In this document: positions 29,580 to 38,202 of the stretch, piece by piece
Layout of the letters: each line of letters opens with the position of its first letter
Numbering within the stretch: the stretch's first letter is position 1
IMG/VR virus record: IMGVR_UViG_3300032304_002285
Span: 1 to 64,000 of that record
From: a virus
Strand: one strand, 5' to 3'
DNA length: 64,000 nucleotides
The notes under the pieces: model-generated
What the model was told of the DNA's origin: nothing
The model's input: only the letters and a program-made list of their open reading frames with translations
Database searches by the model: none
Program-made: the position numbers and the translations under genes

Positions 29580-29826
29580 ACCATTAGGTTTGATTTTTGG
29601 TGATATCGTTAATGATCCTGATTGTGTATTTTATGGGATTCACCCATGGTTGACTGTTACAGATGTGTCTTATTCGGATTTGGGATGGGAACGAGACGGG
29701 TACGCCTTCACAGAGGTTGCTGTTGTTTGTTACAATGAAGTTCAAGAGCGTTTTATAACAGTGGTGGTTGACCAGCCTGAAGGCAGTGTTTATGTTGTGA
29801 AGTGCAGGGAGTTGGTTCAGGAATGA
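29569..29826 (+). CDS. Family B small protein
   Basis: 85 aa. FRPLGLIFGDIVNDPD ... QPEGSVYVVKCRELVQE. The start lies upstream of the previous TAG, so that TAG must act as a stop at least part of the time. Confidence 0.7.
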   Translation: MIFRPLGLIFGDIVNDPDCVFYGIHPWLTVTDVSYSDLGWERDGYAFTEVAVVCYNEVQERFITVVVDQPEGSVYVVKCRELVQE

Positions 29827-30086
29827 AGACGATGATTCTTGATGGTAATTATTTTGCCAATCGCCTTGATAGTGGAGATCATATTGTCAGTGTTCTTTTC
29901 CGTTGTCATGAGAAGATTGAAGGGGAGTGGGTTTCATCATTCTTTGTGAGGATTGTCACGAAATGGCAAACTCAATCAACCATTATTCATTATGTTCCGC
30001 AGGGTCTAATTGAGTTAGTGGAAGAGAGGCGGGTAAAGAAGACTTGTTATGGGTTTATTGTTGAGGATGAAGGAGTGGGGGTATAA
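29823..30086 (+). CDS. Family B small protein, diverged
   Basis: 87 aa from ATG 29823. HYVPQGLIELVEERRV then an extended tail. Confidence 0.65.
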   Translation: MKTMILDGNYFANRLDSGDHIVSVLFRCHEKIEGEWVSSFFVRIVTKWQTQSTIIHYVPQGLIELVEERRVKKTCYGFIVEDEGVGV

Positions 30087-30325
30087 TGAATCGCATATTG
30101 CTTAGAATGCCTTGTTATTCGCATTGTTGTTCAGGTGAGGCGGTAATGAGGGAATTCCCAAAGGATCTGGGATATTCTATAACTTGTCGGATTAAGACTT
30201 GTCAAATTGGGAAATTAATTTTACCAAATAAGACATTTAAGGAAGCGGCTAGGATGTTTTTGAGGAAGAGAGAGATAATTTTGATCAGGGAAGAGCATCC
30301 GATTAAGAAGAGGAGGTTGAAATGA
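30086..30325 (+). CDS. Family A zinc-ribbon protein
   Basis: 79 aa. MPCYSHCCSGEAVM, TCRIKTCQIG, EIILIREEHPI and a basic tail. Confidence 0.65.
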   Translation: MNRILLRMPCYSHCCSGEAVMREFPKDLGYSITCRIKTCQIGKLILPNKTFKEAARMFLRKREIILIREEHPIKKRRLK

Positions 30326-30648
30326 TGCCATGGTGGTTAGCTCATCTTATAGGGGACTATTTGATTCAGAATGATTGGATGGCAACAAGGAAGAACAAGC
30401 AGACGATTCCTTGTTTGATTCATGGGATTACCTATTGTTTGCCTTTTCTGTTGTGTAATATGATTTGGTGGCAAATTGTTTTGATTGGGGTAGAGCATTT
30501 CTTACAGGATAGACTTGGGTTTGCCAGATGGTTTATGAGACATACGGATCATGAGTTATTTGCTACTGGGGCATTATCGCCTTGGTCTATAGTTGTGACT
30601 GACAATGTGATTCACTTGGTTTTCATTTGGCTTGTGACTCTTTTGTGA
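30322..30648 (+). CDS. DUF3307-like membrane protein
   Basis: 108 aa. HLIGDYLIQNDWMATRKN (8-25) is the DUF3307 start. CLIHGITYCLPFLL, WWQIVLIGVEHFLQDR and VIHLVFIWLVTLL are membrane segments with buried His and Asp. Family function unknown; embedded in the array with ATGA/GTGA overlaps. Confidence 0.75.
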   Translation: MMPWWLAHLIGDYLIQNDWMATRKNKQTIPCLIHGITYCLPFLLCNMIWWQIVLIGVEHFLQDRLGFARWFMRHTDHELFATGALSPWSIVVTDNVIHLVFIWLVTLL

Positions 30649-30887
30649 AGACGAGAGAGATAAAACTACCTTGTCCTAAATGCTCAAGTGTTTTGACGTT
30701 GTATTTGTTTCCTGATTACGTTGGCTATTTTGCTGAATGTCTTTCGTGTAGGTGTAAAAAACTAGGTGATGGGTATTTCCCTCTTCATACCAAGAGGAAT
30801 ATGGTAAAGAATTCGATTGTTTCATGGTTTTCTTACAATCCGTCTCCTAATTGTTTTATTGTCTTGAGTGAAAAGAGGCTCAAGTGA
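30645..30887 (+). CDS. Family A zinc-ribbon protein
   Basis: 80 aa from GTG 30645. LPCPKCSSVLTLYL, ECLSCRCKK, SWFSYN, FIVLSEKRLK. Confidence 0.7.
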   Translation: MKTREIKLPCPKCSSVLTLYLFPDYVGYFAECLSCRCKKLGDGYFPLHTKRNMVKNSIVSWFSYNPSPNCFIVLSEKRLK

Positions 30888-31117
30888 AGAAAAGGATTCC
30901 TTGTAAGACGCCGGATTGCCGTGGTCCTGCCTATTTGGTTAGCACCGAGAGATTGTTTAATCAAATGTGTGATTATGATTGTTATTGTAGTCTTTGTGGG
31001 GCAGGGTCAACTGAATTTGGTGCTGCTTGCTGGAGTATGAATACTGCTTTTGATTCTTTCTATAAATGGAGTGATGGTCCATCCAGTATTATCATCATGA
31101 AGGAGACTCCTCTTTGA
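30884..31117 (+). CDS. Family A zinc-ribbon protein
   Basis: 77 aa from GTG. IPCKTPDCRGPAYLV, CYCSLCGAGST, YKWSDG, IIIMKETPL. Confidence 0.75.
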   Translation: MKKRIPCKTPDCRGPAYLVSTERLFNQMCDYDCYCSLCGAGSTEFGAACWSMNTAFDSFYKWSDGPSSIIIMKETPL

Positions 31118-31356
31118 ATGAAAGAAGGAAGATAGGGATTCCTTGTCCGAGGTGTTCTGGTATTCTTCATTTGGTTTTATTAGAGCATTCGGATGGATAT
31201 TTCCCTGATTGTAAGGGGTGTGAGTTTAATGATGGAAATTTTTATTCTATTGTTTCATATGGGAAAAAGATAAAACACGCTTTGGCGCATTGGAATAAGC
31301 ATTATCCAATTGGAGATATGGTTGTTGTTATTGAAGAGAGGACGGTGGATCAATGA
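31114..31356 (+). CDS. Family A zinc-ribbon protein
   Basis: 80 aa from TTG. IPCPRCSGILHLVLLE, DCKGCEFND, MVVVIEERTV; closest to 30645. Confidence 0.7.
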   Translation: MNERRKIGIPCPRCSGILHLVLLEHSDGYFPDCKGCEFNDGNFYSIVSYGKKIKHALAHWNKHYPIGDMVVVIEERTVDQ

Positions 31357-31631
31357 AAAAGATTTACTCAGCAGTTGCTACTGTTCACGTTCTTCTTGGA
31401 GAGGAAGAGCTACGGGAAGCCATTCAGCAGGCTAACTTGGCAATTATTGGGTCAGAGCATTGTAATTGCTATAATGCTGATGGGAAGATTGTTCCTAGGG
31501 AGATAGATAAGGAGACTGAGGAGAAATTGCTTAATACTCAGTGTAGGATGCGGTGTGGGTGGAATGTGTCTGTTGAGTATGACGTGGATGAAAACGGTAA
31601 TATTGTGAATATTAGATTGAAGAAGCCATGA
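31353..31631 (+). CDS. Hypothetical protein in array
   Basis: 92 aa. Helical start (EEELREAIQQANLAIIG), several Cys (HCNCYN, CRMRCGW) and a beta tail (VDENGNIVNIRLKKP). Not recognised. Confidence 0.65.
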   Translation: MKKIYSAVATVHVLLGEEELREAIQQANLAIIGSEHCNCYNADGKIVPREIDKETEEKLLNTQCRMRCGWNVSVEYDVDENGNIVNIRLKKP

Positions 31632-31867
31632 AGGCTGAGATAGGGAATTTGGTGGTTCCTTGTCCTCATTGTGGTAAGAAAGCGACTTTGAGTATCGGTA
31701 TTTATACTCATTGGATTTGTGTTTGTTTATCTTGTCGTAAGTTTTTGCCATCTGTTTTGTGTAAGGAGCAGTGTGCATATGATAGGGATAGCTTAGAATT
31801 CATTTTACATCATTGGTTTTTGGATAGAGCTATGCCCATTTATGTATTGGAGGAGATTGCAGAATGA
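31628..31867 (+). CDS. Family A zinc-ribbon protein
   Basis: 79 aa. VPCPHCGKKATLSIG, VCLSCRKF, HHWFLDR, PIYVLEEIAE. Confidence 0.7.
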   Translation: MKAEIGNLVVPCPHCGKKATLSIGIYTHWICVCLSCRKFLPSVLCKEQCAYDRDSLEFILHHWFLDRAMPIYVLEEIAE

Positions 31868-32172
31868 ATATTGAAAAGGTAAAGGAATTAATCCCTCTTG
31901 CTTGTGATACCCCTTGGTATGATGAATCTCCTGATTTCAAGGCTGGTTCAACTGGAGTTGTAGACAAAACAAGGAAGGGTTATGTACTTGGTCCTTCCTT
32001 GCCTCATCTTCCGAGGAAAAATGACATTAGGTTGATTTTGCAGTTGGTTAATTCGGTGAGTGAGATTGTAGCCGTGGTTGAGGCGGCTAAGAAGGTTGTG
32101 GATAAGGTAGATGATTTAGATGCTTTAGCTGAATTAGAGAAAGCACTTTATGATTTGGAGGTGAAACAATGA
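31864..32172 (+). CDS. Hypothetical helical protein
   Basis: 102 aa; acidic N-terminal half, then a long helix (EIVAVVEAAKKVVDKVDDL). Not recognised. ATGA overlaps on both sides. Confidence 0.65.
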   Translation: MNIEKVKELIPLACDTPWYDESPDFKAGSTGVVDKTRKGYVLGPSLPHLPRKNDIRLILQLVNSVSEIVAVVEAAKKVVDKVDDLDALAELEKALYDLEVKQ

Positions 32173-32453
32173 AGAAGACGTGTAAATGGCCAGAGAAGCC
32201 AGGATTCTACGGGTATATTAATTATCGGGAATGGTTTTATGGTCCGTATGATACGGCTAAGGGGTTAGAGGATTGCTTGCTGGAAGAGCAGGAGAAGGAT
32301 TATTGGTTTGATTATGATGGATTGACAGTTCGGTATGTTCCAAAAAAACCAGCAGATCTTGCTGAGTTCATGAAGACTCCGAATATTAAATATGGGCATA
32401 GGTTTATTCTTGTTTTGGAAGAGGTGGCTTATAATGAAGCTACTGGACGATAA
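32169..32453 (+). CDS. Hypothetical protein
   Basis: 94 aa, aromatic-rich (EKPGFYGYINYREWFYG). The tail FILVLEEVAYNEA resembles the array ending. Confidence 0.65.
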   Translation: MKKTCKWPEKPGFYGYINYREWFYGPYDTAKGLEDCLLEEQEKDYWFDYDGLTVRYVPKKPADLAEFMKTPNIKYGHRFILVLEEVAYNEATGR

Positions 32454-32694
32454 GTTTAAGATTAGTAGGACTTATGTTTTCCCTTGTTTTTGTGAAAAGG
32501 GATTGTGTGAGCTTGCCAGAATGAATGATAAAATGTGGTATATGGAGTGTGATCATTGTCATGTGTTTTCTAATTATGGCAGACCAAAGAAGAAGGAAGC
32601 CATAGTTTCGTGGTATAATATGGGTTACAATTCCAAGAGGAAGTTGATTGATTTCATAATTGTATTGGAAGAGGAGATGATTCTTTTGTATTAA
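32434..32694 (+). CDS. Family A zinc-ribbon protein, last of array
   Basis: 86 aa from ATG 32434. FPCFCEKGLCELARM, ECDHCHVFS, SWYNMG, FIIVLEEEMILLY. Confidence 0.7.
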   Translation: MKLLDDKFKISRTYVFPCFCEKGLCELARMNDKMWYMECDHCHVFSNYGRPKKKEAIVSWYNMGYNSKRKLIDFIIVLEEEMILLY

Positions 32695-32741
32695 ATTTGA
32701 ATAAAAGGTCTTATCATAAATGAAATTTGGAGATTTTTGTT

Positions 32742-33461
32742 ATGAAAAAGACCTTTCAGGAAGTTACGGATTATTTAGGCAAGGCGAAGTTCTTTGAAAT
32801 CTCAAGGAAGAGCGAGAAGCTTTACATTGAGATTGTCCGATTGGAGTATAGGAATCGGGAAACAGATAGCGATCAATTAAAGAGATTGAAGAAAGAGCAT
32901 GGGGAATTAGAAGAGAAGATTGAGAGATTAGAGAAGGGATTGAGGTTTGCAACGGGATGGGAGATGGATGAATGGCAGAAGGAAAGGGATAGCAACTTCA
33001 AGAGGACTCTCTTTGATATTAGTCTGAAGAGAGTAGCTAAGTCTTTATTGAGGGTTGCTAGGAGGTTGTTGTCTAGTAGCTATGGCCATAGTCTTTGGAT
33101 TGATCCTAAGGGTAAGGTTATAGATATGGGTAATGATTGGATGCATTACTCTTGGATTACTAGGAATTTTCATACTCTGTTTCCTGGTGAAGAGTTCTCT
33201 AAGGAGAAGGTGTTTGATCTTCCTTTTGAAAATGGTTGGATTCATTTTAGGAATCATCCTGGGGACGTTTCGATGACAGGGAAGAGAGAGGCGATCAGAA
33301 GGAATAAGGATTTGATTGGTAAGATTATCATGGATAATTTTGAGGATAGGGGTAAGTATTTAGGGAAGTTTTTCGTTGTAGTTTATTTCAGTAAGACTCA
33401 GCGTGAGATTTATGAGTTGCCCAAGGATTTTGATGAATTAAGGTCTATAGTTGCGGTTTAA
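32742..33461 (+). CDS. Protein with internal tag between two domains
   Basis: 239 aa. Residues 1-95 are a coiled-coil (DQLKRLKKEHGELEEKIERL). The tag-like helix LKRVAKSLLRVARRLL follows at about 99-114. The C-terminal part begins GHSLWIDPKGKVIDMG, resembling GAWVLPKGKILPVQ of the 34027 protein, which has the tag at its N-terminus. So the same tagged C-terminal domain carries an added N-terminal coiled-coil here. Function unknown. Confidence 0.7.
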   Translation: MKKTFQEVTDYLGKAKFFEISRKSEKLYIEIVRLEYRNRETDSDQLKRLKKEHGELEEKIERLEKGLRFATGWEMDEWQKERDSNFKRTLFDISLKRVAKSLLRVARRLLSSSYGHSLWIDPKGKVIDMGNDWMHYSWITRNFHTLFPGEEFSKEKVFDLPFENGWIHFRNHPGDVSMTGKREAIRRNKDLIGKIIMDNFEDRGKYLGKFFVVVYFSKTQREIYELPKDFDELRSIVAV

Positions 33462-33491
33462 GAGGATTTGGGGGTTCCGATCTTCAGAGAG

Positions 33492-33527
33492 AAGCCAGGG
33501 GTTTGTAAAGACTTCATGGCTTTTTTG
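33492..33527 (+). terminator. Rho-independent terminator
   Basis: AAGCCA pairs with TGGCTT, followed by TTTTG and the repeat described at 33517. Confidence 0.65.
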
Positions 33528-33557
33528 TTTTTTGATATTTGGCTCTAATTGAAAGAG
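33517..33557 (+). repeat. Intergenic repeat, copy 1
   Basis: About 40 nt (TGGCTTTTTTG, TTTTTTGATATTTGG, CTAATTGAAAGAG) almost identical to 33968-34008. Each copy runs from a terminator arm toward a tagged gene, so it may include a promoter. Confidence 0.7.
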
Positions 33558-33592
33558 TCTGAGTATATGTATTTAAACATAAGGGGGTTATC

Positions 33593-33856
33593 ATGGACAA
33601 GGCAAAAGTATCTAAAGAGTTGGTTAAATTAGCCAAGGATTTATTAAGTGGCACTGAGACGAAGAGGACTGCTGGCTATGATTCCGATGACGGGATTGGT
33701 ATGTATTTGAATGCGATAGAGGAATTGGAGAGAGACATAGTGAAGGCTAGGCATGAGTTAGAGCGTGGGAAGCTGGGTCTTTGGGCGCAGAATTTAGCTG
33801 CTAAGTTGGATGGTGGTTCTTATACCAGGGATTTTTATAGACAGCTTTATGGATAA
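33593..33856 (+). CDS. Tagged small protein
   Basis: 87 aa. Tag AKVSKELVKLAKDLL at 3-17, then an acidic Gly-rich stretch and helix (AIEELERDIVKARHEL). AGGGGG upstream. Not recognised. Confidence 0.7.
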   Translation: MDKAKVSKELVKLAKDLLSGTETKRTAGYDSDDGIGMYLNAIEELERDIVKARHELERGKLGLWAQNLAAKLDGGSYTRDFYRQLYG

Positions 33857-33940
33857 AGCTGATTGTAGTTGATTAGAGGAGTGACAAGCGATGTAGGAGA
33901 CTCCTTGGAATGAGGGTCAGTAAGGCTTAAGTTTTTTGGG

Positions 33941-33977
33941 AAAGCCAGATGGTTTTAAAAGACTATCTGGCTTTTTG
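33941..33977 (+). terminator. Rho-independent terminator
   Basis: AAAGCCAGATGG pairs with CTATCTGGCTTT, ending in TTTTT. Confidence 0.8.
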
Positions 33978-34008
33978 TTTTTTGATATTTGGTCCTAATT
34001 GAAAGAGG
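33968..34008 (+). repeat. Intergenic repeat, copy 2
   Basis: Second copy of the repeat at 33517, with two substitutions in the TATTTGG-flanking part. Confidence 0.7.
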
Positions 34009-34026
34009 TTTGGGGGAATAATATTC

Positions 34027-34434
34027 ATGAAAGAAGCGGGTGATTTATTAAGGATAGCGAAGGAATTACTTACTGAGGCTATTAGATGGCGTGATTATGG
34101 TGCTTGGGTATTGCCGAAGGGGAAGATTCTTCCGGTTCAGTCTGAGTATAGCCATAGTGATGTGGCGAAGTCATTTTTTTTAGAAGAGGATGGGTCTTTT
34201 AACAATTCTCCTTATTTAGAGGCTAGCATTCGTGGTTGGGTTAGGGTTGCTTATCGTCCTGATTTGAACATTCATCTTCCGACTCATATAACTTCGGCAC
34301 AGCGTTCTATTTTAGAAGATATGATAAGTGAATATCACAAAGAGTCTTTTGTGATAGATAAGGATGTAAAGTCTTTATCATTTGACGATAGGGAGAGGGC
34401 TATTCGTTTTATGAGGAGTGCTAGTCATGGGTAA
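34027..34434 (+). CDS. Tagged hypothetical protein
   Basis: 135 aa. Tag KEAGDLLRIAKELL at 2-15, then a domain shared with 32742 (GAWVLPKGKILPVQ). Not recognised further. Confidence 0.7.
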   Translation: MKEAGDLLRIAKELLTEAIRWRDYGAWVLPKGKILPVQSEYSHSDVAKSFFLEEDGSFNNSPYLEASIRGWVRVAYRPDLNIHLPTHITSAQRSILEDMISEYHKESFVIDKDVKSLSFDDRERAIRFMRSASHG

Positions 34435-34771
34435 GAAACCGATACCAGCAAAGAATAAGGGTGGAGATTGCTTTGAAGCTGCTGGCAATTTTATTGTTAA
34501 CAATCGTCATGAAAAAGATGATTTAATTTTAGTACATGGGTTAGTAACGGGTCAGGGTGCTATTGCGGGGATTAAGTTTGCTCATGCTTGGATTGAGGAT
34601 GGGGATTTGGTGATAGACAAGTCAAATGGTAGGGATATTAAGATTCCGAAGATGCTTTATTACGCATTAGGGAATGTTAAGAAGACTTTCAGGTATACAG
34701 CGGAAGAGGCTGTAGAGAAGATGTTGGATGTTGGTCATTATGGACCTTGGGATTTGAAATCGGAGTATTAA
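34427..34771 (+). CDS. Cys-His-Asp protein, possible papain/transglutaminase-like fold
   Basis: 114 aa from ATG 34427. GDCFEAAGNFI (C15), FAHAWIE (H53), LVIDKSNGRD (D64). This C ... H ... D order with HAWxE and D-x-S-N-G is typical of small papain-fold or transglutaminase-like proteins in phages and bacteria. No tag of its own, but it overlaps the end of a tagged gene. Hydrolase activity is an inference. Confidence 0.65.
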   Translation: MGKKPIPAKNKGGDCFEAAGNFIVNNRHEKDDLILVHGLVTGQGAIAGIKFAHAWIEDGDLVIDKSNGRDIKIPKMLYYALGNVKKTFRYTAEEAVEKMLDVGHYGPWDLKSEY

Positions 34772-34772
34772 C

Positions 34773-35936
34773 ATGAAACAGATAGCTCAAGAGTTGATTC
34801 GGTTGGCGAAGGAATTGGTAGGTGAGTCTTATCCTTTTGGTGCTACTGAGAAGACTAAGGCAATTATAGATGATTGTCGTTTGTGTTTAGAGGCAAAGCA
34901 GATTTACAATGCAAAGTTCAATGATTATAAGCATTCATTGACTGGGAATTTGGAATCATATGGTGGTTATCTGAATAAGACAGGCAATATGAGTAGAGCC
35001 GTATTCCTTTACGGATATAAATATGAATTTTTAGTTAATAGTTTTACTGAATTACCTAAAGGGATTCGGAATTTAGAGAAGGTATTGAGCAAGAAAGCGT
35101 TTCCAGAAGAGATATTAGAGAATGCTCATGAGAGTGATATAGAGGCAATCAAGGCAGCATGGCCAAAGGCATTAGAAGATCAGTTGAGCATATTGAAGTC
35201 ATGGCTTCCGGTTAAGCAGTTGTTGGATGAATTGAAACCTTTGATTGTAAAGGGTAGGGCTCCTGCTGCTCCTGACCCAAATAAATTTGTAGCTCCTCGT
35301 TCTAGTACGTCTGTAATTTCCTTTGTTACTGATGAATTAAAGAAGTTGGTTGATCCTTTGGTTAGTGGTTTAGAGAAAAGTCTCATTGAGGATTCGATAA
35401 AGGTAGTTGAGGAGGTTGATCAGAAGATTGTGAAGTATTTAGAAGATCATCCAGAGAAGGGCGGTAGAGCAGATATAGCGGCTAGAGCGGTTATTGGAGA
35501 GGATGGTCAATTAAGGCAATTGTGTTACAAGACTATAGGTGGAATTGGTGGAGGAAGTTCTTATAAGGGCTTGAATAAAGACTATAAGGAAGAGATTGGG
35601 AAGATAGTGAGGACAGAGATTAAAGACATGGTAGAAGCATTCATTGCTAAGAATTCGGGGAAGATTTCTCCAATTATTTCATTAAAGGGGAAATTGAAGG
35701 GTGCTAAGATCTTGAAGGGACATCTTGCAGGCTTTGGATTCTGGGGAGAGATCCTTTTTGATTTTACTGATGGTACGGAATTCACGGTTAGAAACAAGAT
35801 GGTTCGGAAATGGAACTACAGTGGAGTTTTCTATCAGTTCCCAACAACCTTTCATGATGTAAAATTCCCAGATGGTAAGGTTAGAGCCATGCTTTCTGAG
35901 CAAGAAATGAATCAGGATTGGGCTTCATTAAAATAA
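34773..35936 (+). CDS. Tagged 387-aa protein
   Basis: Tag KQIAQELIRLAKELVG at 2-17. Long helical region (about 30-190), a Pro/Ala linker (GRAPAAPDPNKF), another helical domain, and a C-terminal beta domain (GKLKGAKILKGHLAGFGF, VRNKMVRKW). No catalytic motif recognised. Largest member of the tagged set after 38202. Confidence 0.7.
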   Translation: MKQIAQELIRLAKELVGESYPFGATEKTKAIIDDCRLCLEAKQIYNAKFNDYKHSLTGNLESYGGYLNKTGNMSRAVFLYGYKYEFLVNSFTELPKGIRNLEKVLSKKAFPEEILENAHESDIEAIKAAWPKALEDQLSILKSWLPVKQLLDELKPLIVKGRAPAAPDPNKFVAPRSSTSVISFVTDELKKLVDPLVSGLEKSLIEDSIKVVEEVDQKIVKYLEDHPEKGGRADIAARAVIGEDGQLRQLCYKTIGGIGGGSSYKGLNKDYKEEIGKIVRTEIKDMVEAFIAKNSGKISPIISLKGKLKGAKILKGHLAGFGFWGEILFDFTDGTEFTVRNKMVRKWNYSGVFYQFPTTFHDVKFPDGKVRAMLSEQEMNQDWASLK

Positions 35937-36047
35937 ATCTGGGAGAAATTATTAGTTATGCAAACTTTAATTTTTGATTCTATTGGAAAGGGAGGAACAA
36001 AAATCCCTGGAAGTTTACATCGTAAGTTGGTTTCAACGGAGGGTGTC

Positions 36048-36728
36048 ATGAATAGGTCTACCATAGCTAAAGAACTCTTGAAGATTGCTAGCTCTCTAAT
36101 TGCAGAGATAGAGTTGCCAGAAGATCCCTGGAAATACTTCAAGAAGGTTCCTGATGCAATAATGATTGAGGTAAAGGATTTGGAAACGATTAGGGCAAGA
36201 CCTACGGGAATAGAGCATGCAGAAAAGCATATGGAAAATGCTTATAAGGGAATAGGTGAGAAAAGAAAGCCTATCTCTGTTGTACGCAAGGGAAATAAAT
36301 GGATGGTCTTTGATGGCAATTCAACAACAGCAATCGCTAAGAAACATGGATGGAAACAAATTCCAGTCTTAGAAGTAGATGAACAGGGGAATTATGTAAA
36401 AGATGGAGGGAAAAGGGTTGCCTCCAAGTTAGAGATAGTAAAAGAAGAAGTGGATGAGAGAAATACAAAGGTATTACAGTCTGCCAAAAAACTTAAGGCA
36501 AGATCTCAGGGACATATCGTTGATTCAATACAGGCGGCTGGATATTATGCCAAAAAGCATAATCGTGATTATTATGTGTATTATGGAAATTCTTATGGAC
36601 ATGCTATTTGGAATATAGGATTGAAGAGTGATGCCTTGAGTCCGGTTAATAATACCTCTGATAATTTCGTCTATAAAGTCAGTCCTGATTTAGTAATCAC
36701 AAAGATTACTACAAAAAGAGGGTATTAA
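36048..36728 (+). CDS. Tagged ParB-like protein
   Basis: 226 aa; ATG 36048 after GGAGG. Tag STIAKELLKIASSLI at 4-18. Residues 36-110 look like a ParB/Srx-type domain: IMIEVKDLETIRARPTG, ISVVRKGNKWMVFDGNS, TAIAKKHGWKQIPVLEV. In this superfamily the fold binds nucleotides (CTP) or acts as a nuclease. The C-terminus (NRDYYVYYGNSYGHAIW) is separate and unknown. Confidence 0.7.
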   Translation: MNRSTIAKELLKIASSLIAEIELPEDPWKYFKKVPDAIMIEVKDLETIRARPTGIEHAEKHMENAYKGIGEKRKPISVVRKGNKWMVFDGNSTTAIAKKHGWKQIPVLEVDEQGNYVKDGGKRVASKLEIVKEEVDERNTKVLQSAKKLKARSQGHIVDSIQAAGYYAKKHNRDYYVYYGNSYGHAIWNIGLKSDALSPVNNTSDNFVYKVSPDLVITKITTKRGY

Positions 36729-36733
36729 ATCCC

Positions 36734-37318
36734 ATGAAAAAATTAAAAGCATGGTTTGTTCAAGCAATTGTCAGGGTTTTTGGAAATATTCAGATATTTT
36801 GGCAACCCATGTTTTTGATCCTTTGGGGGGAAACTCATTACAATCTCAAAGGACCTGAAATGCGTCAAGTCATGAACAAATTAGAAGTTGGGGATATTCT
36901 ACTGAGAAAGCATGATAGATATATTTCATCATGGTTTATTCCTGGCTTTTATAAGCATGCTGCAATCTTTGTTGGAAAGAATAAAATCATTCATGCAACG
37001 ACTCATGATATCTTTGAAGAAGATATTCTTACATTCCTTCGCTGTGACTCTGTTGCTATTCTCAGAATCAAAAACTTGACTGAAGAAGAAAAAAACAAAG
37101 CTATTGATCTGGCTAGGGATATGATTGGTAAAGGATATGATTTCGATTTTGGGAAATCAAAGGACGGTAAATATTATTGCACAAGTTTAGTAAGATGGTG
37201 TTACCCTAATCGCTTTAAAAGTCTGAAGGATGAAGAAACAATCAAACCTCAAGACTTCTTCTATCAAGGATTGGATGTAATTCATGATAGTAGAATCTAT
37301 AGAGAAGATCATACCTGA
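36734..37318 (+). CDS. NlpC/P60-type (YiiX-like) cysteine peptidase
   Basis: 194 aa. Permuted papain layout: VGDILLRKHD (52-61), KHAAIFVGKNKIIHAT with the catalytic His about 75, then KYYCTSLVRWCY with Cys 149. A hydrophobic helix at 8-31 may anchor it to membranes. The family includes peptidoglycan amidases and lipid hydrolases. No amphipathic tag. Lies within the A-rich island. Confidence 0.75.
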   Translation: MKKLKAWFVQAIVRVFGNIQIFWQPMFLILWGETHYNLKGPEMRQVMNKLEVGDILLRKHDRYISSWFIPGFYKHAAIFVGKNKIIHATTHDIFEEDILTFLRCDSVAILRIKNLTEEEKNKAIDLARDMIGKGYDFDFGKSKDGKYYCTSLVRWCYPNRFKSLKDEETIKPQDFFYQGLDVIHDSRIYREDHT

Positions 37319-37374
37319 TACGGTATAGATCATAGACTATCACAAGTTAACTATACCCGATAAGGTTTAACAAA

Positions 37375-38202
37375 ATGAAGACTAATGCTGTTGAATTACT
37401 AAGGATAGCAAGAGAACTAATCTCTTCAGATAAATCTGCTGAATTAAAACAAAAATTGGAAACGATTGTCTATGGGGATTATAAAATCGGACAATTGACA
37501 GCAACTCTTCAGTGGATCAAGTCTAATTTCAATTATGACGTGTCTAGGGGCAAGCAAGGCTTCAAACCCGTAAGAGACGCCTTTACCCGCTTCTTTGACA
37601 TCCTGAAGGACGCAGAAGGCTCTAAGGACTCTAAAAGCTTTGTTACTTCAGTCTATGAGTCAAGAATAAAAGATAAGGTAGATGAGTTTGCTGAATTGTT
37701 TGCAACTACTGACAATAGTACGATCAAAATTGGAAATTATGAATTTGTAAATGGAGTTGGCTTCTCTCAAGATAATTTCCTGAAACAAGCAACAAATATT
37801 GCCAGAGTCTTTGATGAGGTAAAGGGATGGAGAAGAAAAGCCTTTGATGGTGGGTTGAAGGTTATCTTCTCAGGAGCACATAATTTCAATGGAACAGCTA
37901 GTGGTAAATATAGTGTAAAAGATGATACGCTTTATATCAGAGCTACATCTAATGTCCTGAAAAGAGGAAAGGGTTATGGTAGCCCCGAATACGTCCTTAT
38001 TCATGAATTAGGACATAGATACGAATACAAGAACCCAAAAGCTGATCAATTCAATAAATTCGGATGGCAAACAACTTCTTATAGTTTCAGTGAAGATGAA
38101 GCCTTCGCTGAATTGTTCGCCCTTGGACACTTCAATATAATTTCCTTGAGAGACAAAAACTTCTCAGAGAAATTAGAAGCCTTTGAAAAGGAGATGAACT
38201 AA
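37375..38202 (+). CDS. Tagged zinc metallopeptidase-like protein
   Basis: 275 aa. Tag KTNAVELLRIARELIS at 2-17. Zinc motif in LIHELGHRYEY (HELGH 210-214), then EDEAFAELFALGHF with Glu ligands about 240-246, the gluzincin-like order used by phage-borne proteases. A long N-terminal helical region separates the tag from the catalytic domain. Unrelated in sequence to the 19715/38202 pair. Confidence 0.75.
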   Translation: MKTNAVELLRIARELISSDKSAELKQKLETIVYGDYKIGQLTATLQWIKSNFNYDVSRGKQGFKPVRDAFTRFFDILKDAEGSKDSKSFVTSVYESRIKDKVDEFAELFATTDNSTIKIGNYEFVNGVGFSQDNFLKQATNIARVFDEVKGWRRKAFDGGLKVIFSGAHNFNGTASGKYSVKDDTLYIRATSNVLKRGKGYGSPEYVLIHELGHRYEYKNPKADQFNKFGWQTTSYSFSEDEAFAELFALGHFNIISLRDKNFSEKLEAFEKEMN

